From: JAVBUZ01 sp031554725
GTDB lineage: Bacteria; Bacillota; Clostridia; Lachnospirales; Lachnospiraceae
Length of the DNA stretch: 8,319 nucleotides
Direction of reading: 5' to 3'
NCBI GenBank assembly: GCA_031554725.1
Contig: JAVBUZ010000119.1
Span: 1-8,319 of the forward strand
Part shown: positions 5,869-8,319 of the stretch, one piece after another
Position numbering within the stretch: position 1 is the stretch's first letter
How the letters are laid out: each line of letters opens with the position of its first letter
Position numbers and translations under genes: made by a program
Notes under the pieces: model-generated
The model's input: only the letters and a program-made list of their open reading frames with translations
Database searches by the model: none
Told to the model about the DNA's origin: nothing

Positions 5869-6720
5869 ATGGGAAAAGTAAGAATTGTTGCAGATAGTAC
5901 CTGCGATTTGACAAGAGACTTAATTGAACAATATGATATTCATATCATTCCACTTTGCATTATTATGGGTGAAAACAGCTATTATGACGGCGAAGAGATT
6001 TCGCCTGATGAAATCTACACTTGGGCCGATGCTAACAAAACCACACCAAAAACCGCCGCTGTTTCATTTGAATATGCCGACAAAGTTTTAAGACCATTCA
6101 TGGATGCAGACGATGATATTATCTTCCTTGGCATCTCTGAAAAAATGAGCACCACTTGTAATGTTATTCGTTTAATTGCAAGTGATAATGACTACACCAA
6201 ACTGCATGTTATTGATTCTATGAACCTATCCACAGGCATTGGTTTACAAGTGCTATATGCTGCCGAGTTAGCTGCTGCTGGACAAACTGCCGAGGAAATT
6301 GTTTCTCTAGTAGAAGCAAGACGCGATAAGGTAAGTGCCAGCTTTGTTGTAGAAACACTTACTTATTTAGAAAGAGGTGGCAGATGCAGTGCTGTTACCG
6401 CACTCCTTGCTAACACCTTAAAGTTAAAACCAGAAATTGTGGTGGAAGACGGTAAGATGGATGTTTCAAAAAAATATCGAGGAAAGCAGGCTTCTGTTGT
6501 TCTAAAATATGTGACAGACCTAGAAGCCATGTTAGTAAAGGCCGATGCAACACGTGTGTTTGTAACCCATTCGGGCTGTGACGTAGAAGTTGTAGAATCT
6601 GTTATTACTTATCTAAGTAGTCTTGGACATTTCAAAAATATATACGAGACCAGAGCAGGTGGAGTTATCTCCAGCCACTGTGGTCCCGGTACATTAGGCG
6701 TTTTATTTTATAAAGGATAA
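5869..6720 (+). CDS. DegV-family fatty-acid-binding protein (FakB-like)
   Basis: 283 aa, full length for the DegV family, whose characterised FakB members bind a fatty acid and present it to the kinase FakA for phosphorylation and entry into phospholipid synthesis. Motifs in order are VADS10TCDL at the N-terminus, P60-KTAAVS66 (position of the TSxPS motif), G88-ISEKMSTT (lipid-site loop, S94), ID116-SMNLSTGIGL, L167-ERGGRCS (R172) and S269-HCGPGTLG near the end (H270). The Ser/Thr, Arg and His positions correspond to those contacting the carboxylate in FakB structures; this is a motif assignment only. No fakA-type gene is within the window. The ATG at 5869 follows GGGGG (5857-5861) with a 7-nt gap. 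Its stop is only 5 bp from that of the convergent MATE gene. Confidence 0.92.
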   Translation: MGKVRIVADSTCDLTRDLIEQYDIHIIPLCIIMGENSYYDGEEISPDEIYTWADANKTTPKTAAVSFEYADKVLRPFMDADDDIIFLGISEKMSTTCNVIRLIASDNDYTKLHVIDSMNLSTGIGLQVLYAAELAAAGQTAEEIVSLVEARRDKVSASFVVETLTYLERGGRCSAVTALLANTLKLKPEIVVEDGKMDVSKKYRGKQASVVLKYVTDLEAMLVKADATRVFVTHSGCDVEVVESVITYLSSLGHFKNIYETRAGGVISSHCGPGTLGVLFYKG

Positions 6721-6725
6721 GGTCA

Positions 6726-8081
6726 TTATACTTTTTCTTCTTGATAATTCATCTGTTTCTTTAGCTTCTTATAAACCACAAAGAAGGCTGGAATCAAAAA
6801 GGCATCTGCCAGAATCCATGCGATTGGATTTGCAAAGGGTACTATAGTGAATTTAAATATAGGAACTAATGCAAATCCTACCGCTGCCCTTGCTATCATC
6901 TCAAACACTCCCGAAAAAATTGCAAACCGCGGGAAGCCGATTCCTTGTATCATAAATCTTACAATATTTACTAGTGCCAAAAAGAAATAAAATGCCGTAT
7001 TAATGATCATAAAATATTTTACATTACTTATAATTTGTGGTGCTTCTTTACCTACAAAAAGACCTGCTAGCTGGTTGCCAAATACAAGTATAACTAAGAA
7101 TGCAATCACCGAATAGCCCGCTCCTAAAAGCACACAAGATCTTAGTCCCGTTCCTATACGATTAAGCTTCTTTGCTCCTACATTTTGGCCACCATAGGTT
7201 GCCATGGTGGAACCCATAGCATCAAATGGGCAGGCTAAGAATCCATTGATTTTTGCCGCTGCTGCAACAGATGCTACTGCGTCTGAGCCCAGAGAGTTTA
7301 CCGCCGATTGTAAAATAACACTACCTATGGCTGTAATGGAATACTGTAGCCCCATTGGAATACCCATGTTGCACAAGACTCCCATCATATACCCATCTAG
7401 TTTCCACTCTTCTTTTGATAGATGAAGAATCTCAAACTTCTTTATAATGAAAATCAAACATAAAATTCCTGAAATTCCTTGAGAAATTACTGTTGCTAGC
7501 GCAGCTCCACGTACACCCATTTGAAGATTAATAATAAAATACAAGTCTAAGCCTATATTTAAAAACGAAGAAATCACTAAGAATATAACTGGTGTCTTAC
7601 TATCCCCCATAGCTCTAATCATGCCCGCCAAAATATTATATAGAAAGGTAACTGGAATTCCCATAAAAATAATCACTATATAAGAATGTGCTTCATCGAT
7701 AATATTGGTTGGCGTTTGCATAAGATTTAAGATTCCTCTGCAAAAAAATACTGTCAGGGCAGTAAGCACTATTGCAAAAGCCACTGCAAGCCAAGTACAA
7801 TTTGCCACATATTTTCTCAGACCAACATAATCTCCCGCACCGAATTTATGAGAAATAGGGATAGAAAAGCCGCTACATACGCCCATACAAAATCCAATAA
7901 CTAAAAAGTTAATAGATCCCGTTGAGCCAACCGCCGCCAGAGAATCCACCCCTAAGTATCTTCCAACGATTACCATATCTACTAAATTATAAAATTGTTG
8001 AAACAAAAATCCGCATAGAAGAGGTATGGAAAATCCTAAGATTAACTTCATTGGTTTTCCCTCTGTCATATCCTTTGTCAT
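6726..8081 (-). CDS. MATE-family multidrug/toxin efflux transporter
   Basis: 451-aa inner-membrane exporter of the MATE (multidrug and toxic compound extrusion) family, which use a sodium or proton gradient to expel cationic drugs and other compounds. About twelve hydrophobic segments are spread over the chain in two similar halves. Family landmarks are IPLLCGFLFQQFYNLVD at the N-terminus, R156-AMGDSKTP in the first half with N176-IGLD following, and G297-GQNVGAKKLNR in the second half. Length is typical. The substrate is not deducible. The ATG at 8081 is chosen because AAAGGTG lies 6 nt upstream and the protein then begins MTKDMTEGKP, a normal MATE N-terminus. The open frame to 8159 uses TTG and would read through a leader hairpin. 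The gene appears to be transcribed alone from a promoter near 8217-8245. Confidence 0.93.
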   Translation of the reverse strand: MTKDMTEGKPMKLILGFSIPLLCGFLFQQFYNLVDMVIVGRYLGVDSLAAVGSTGSINFLVIGFCMGVCSGFSIPISHKFGAGDYVGLRKYVANCTWLAVAFAIVLTALTVFFCRGILNLMQTPTNIIDEAHSYIVIIFMGIPVTFLYNILAGMIRAMGDSKTPVIFLVISSFLNIGLDLYFIINLQMGVRGAALATVISQGISGILCLIFIIKKFEILHLSKEEWKLDGYMMGVLCNMGIPMGLQYSITAIGSVILQSAVNSLGSDAVASVAAAAKINGFLACPFDAMGSTMATYGGQNVGAKKLNRIGTGLRSCVLLGAGYSVIAFLVILVFGNQLAGLFVGKEAPQIISNVKYFMIINTAFYFFLALVNIVRFMIQGIGFPRFAIFSGVFEMIARAAVGFALVPIFKFTIVPFANPIAWILADAFLIPAFFVVYKKLKKQMNYQEEKV

Positions 8082-8087
8082 AGCTTG

Positions 8088-8095
8088 CACCTTTC
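8088..8095 (-). promoter_or_regulatory. Shine-Dalgarno site fixing the MATE start
   Basis: GAAAGGTG on the minus strand with a 6-nt gap to the ATG at 8081. The upstream TTG at 8159 has only a badly spaced AGGTG, 1 nt away. Confidence 0.7.
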
Positions 8096-8123
8096 TAAAC
8101 CACACAGATAAATTTGAACGGGT

Positions 8124-8150
8124 AAAAGCAGCCTGCCACAGACAGACTGC
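8124..8150 (-). promoter_or_regulatory. Terminator-like hairpin in the MATE leader (possible attenuator)
   Basis: In the minus-strand transcript GCAGUCUG (8150-8143) pairs with CAGGCUGC (8135-8128) across a 7-nt loop. The one plus-strand mismatch (8132/8146) is a G-U wobble in this RNA. Four U residues follow directly (8127-8124). It is GC-rich compared with its surroundings and lies between the promoter and the gene, as attenuators do. The short U-run makes termination uncertain. Confidence 0.45.
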
Positions 8151-8179
8151 CAAACCCAAACACCTATTTATAATCCACT

Positions 8180-8204
8180 AAGTAATGAAACTTAAGAATT
8201 ACCT
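8180..8204 (-). promoter_or_regulatory. Second leader hairpin upstream of the MATE gene
   Basis: AGGUAAU (8204-8198) can pair with AUUACUU (8186-8180) through one G-U wobble, with an 11-nt loop containing CTTAAG. It sits about 30 nt before the terminator-like hairpin in the same leader. AT-rich and only moderately stable. Confidence 0.35.
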
Positions 8205-8216
8205 GATTTTATGCAT

Positions 8217-8245
8217 ATCATACCTAAGTACCATACTTTTTTCAA
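8217..8245 (-). promoter_or_regulatory. Predicted sigma-A promoter of the MATE gene with an internal palindrome
   Basis: On the minus strand TTGAAA (8245-8240), a 17-nt spacer and TATGAT (8222-8217) match the sigma-A consensus well (5 of 6 in each box). The spacer holds a palindrome, AAGTA-TGG-TACTT (8238-8226), a possible repressor site between the two boxes. Transcription would start near 8210, leaving a leader of about 130 nt. Confidence 0.65.
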
Positions 8246-8288
8246 GCCCTTCTGTTAATAATGGTTGAAAATGCCTAAAATTACCAAG

Positions 8289-8310
8289 ATTTGCATAGTT
8301 TTATGCAAAT
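8289..8310. repeat. Perfect inverted repeat upstream of the MATE promoter, candidate operator
   Basis: ATTTGCATA and TATGCAAAT form a 9-bp perfect inverted repeat with a 4-bp centre (GTTT). It is centred about 57 bp upstream of the -35 box. A related TTTTATGCA occurs at 8299-8307 and again at 8207-8215, the latter running into a TATGCATA palindrome (8210-8217) at the transcription start. The symmetry suits a dimeric regulator. It could also belong to a gene beyond the right edge. Confidence 0.4.
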
Positions 8311-8319
8311 GGATTCTCT

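Noticed and set aside
6763..6789. Hairpin AGCTTCTT / AAGAAGGCT as terminator for degV
   Set aside because: It needs a bulge, lies within the MATE coding sequence, and no U-run follows on the plus strand.
8082..8159. 26-residue N-terminal extension of the MATE protein, or a leader peptide there
   Set aside because: It would start at TTG with a badly placed ribosome site and runs through a leader hairpin; MATE proteins normally begin as the 8081 start predicts.
8082..8210. Guanidine (ykkC-type) riboswitch in the efflux leader
   Set aside because: The conserved ACGR-type and GGG-containing motifs of that class are not visible by eye; a covariance-model scan would be decisive.

Overview
The window looks like chromosomal DNA of a low-GC Firmicute, most likely a clostridial species of the Lachnospiraceae type. 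This is inferred from the AT-rich composition, purine-rich Shine-Dalgarno sites (AGGAGG, AAGGAG, GGGAGG), sigma-A-like promoters, U-tract terminators and the protein families present. No phage, insertion sequence, CRISPR array, tRNA or rRNA is visible. Seven protein genes are supported, including a 56-codon acidic gene at 1770-1940.

Layout, left to right. (1) 6-1748, minus strand: a promoter at about 1720-1748 drives a 114-aa cysteine-rich protein of unknown function (1303-1647). Its stop overlaps the start of a serine beta-lactamase-like hydrolase (116-1306) in an ATGA junction, and the unit ends at an intrinsic terminator (6-36). (2) 1747-3610, minus strand: a promoter just after the preceding gene and a 5'-leader hairpin precede a HEAT-repeat plus RNA-methyltransferase fusion (2023-3516). 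The 56-aa Asp-rich protein (1770-1940) follows, and a strong terminator folds out of the end of that small gene. (3) 3616-5718, minus strand: a single GH31 alpha-glycosidase (3616-5682). (4) 5794-6720, plus strand: a DegV/FakB-like fatty-acid-binding protein, divergent from GH31. (5) 6726-8319, minus strand: a MATE-family multidrug exporter (6726-8081), convergent with degV with only 5 bp between the stop codons. It is preceded by a well-formed promoter, a leader of about 130 nt with two predicted hairpins, and palindromic candidate operator sites.

The genes do not form one obvious pathway. They read as several small housekeeping or accessory units: RNA modification, alpha-glycoside breakdown, fatty-acid handling, efflux and an esterase-type hydrolase. 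The parts least explained by known families are the Cys-rich protein with an N-terminal QLNLF (clamp-binding-like) motif translationally coupled to the hydrolase, the acidic mini-protein behind the HEAT-methyltransferase, and the structured, palindrome-flanked MATE leader. No clear novel multi-gene defence or biosynthetic system is evident.

For five minus-strand genes the longest open frame starts upstream of, or is not, the best start. I chose starts by ribosome binding site, family length and neighbour overlap.
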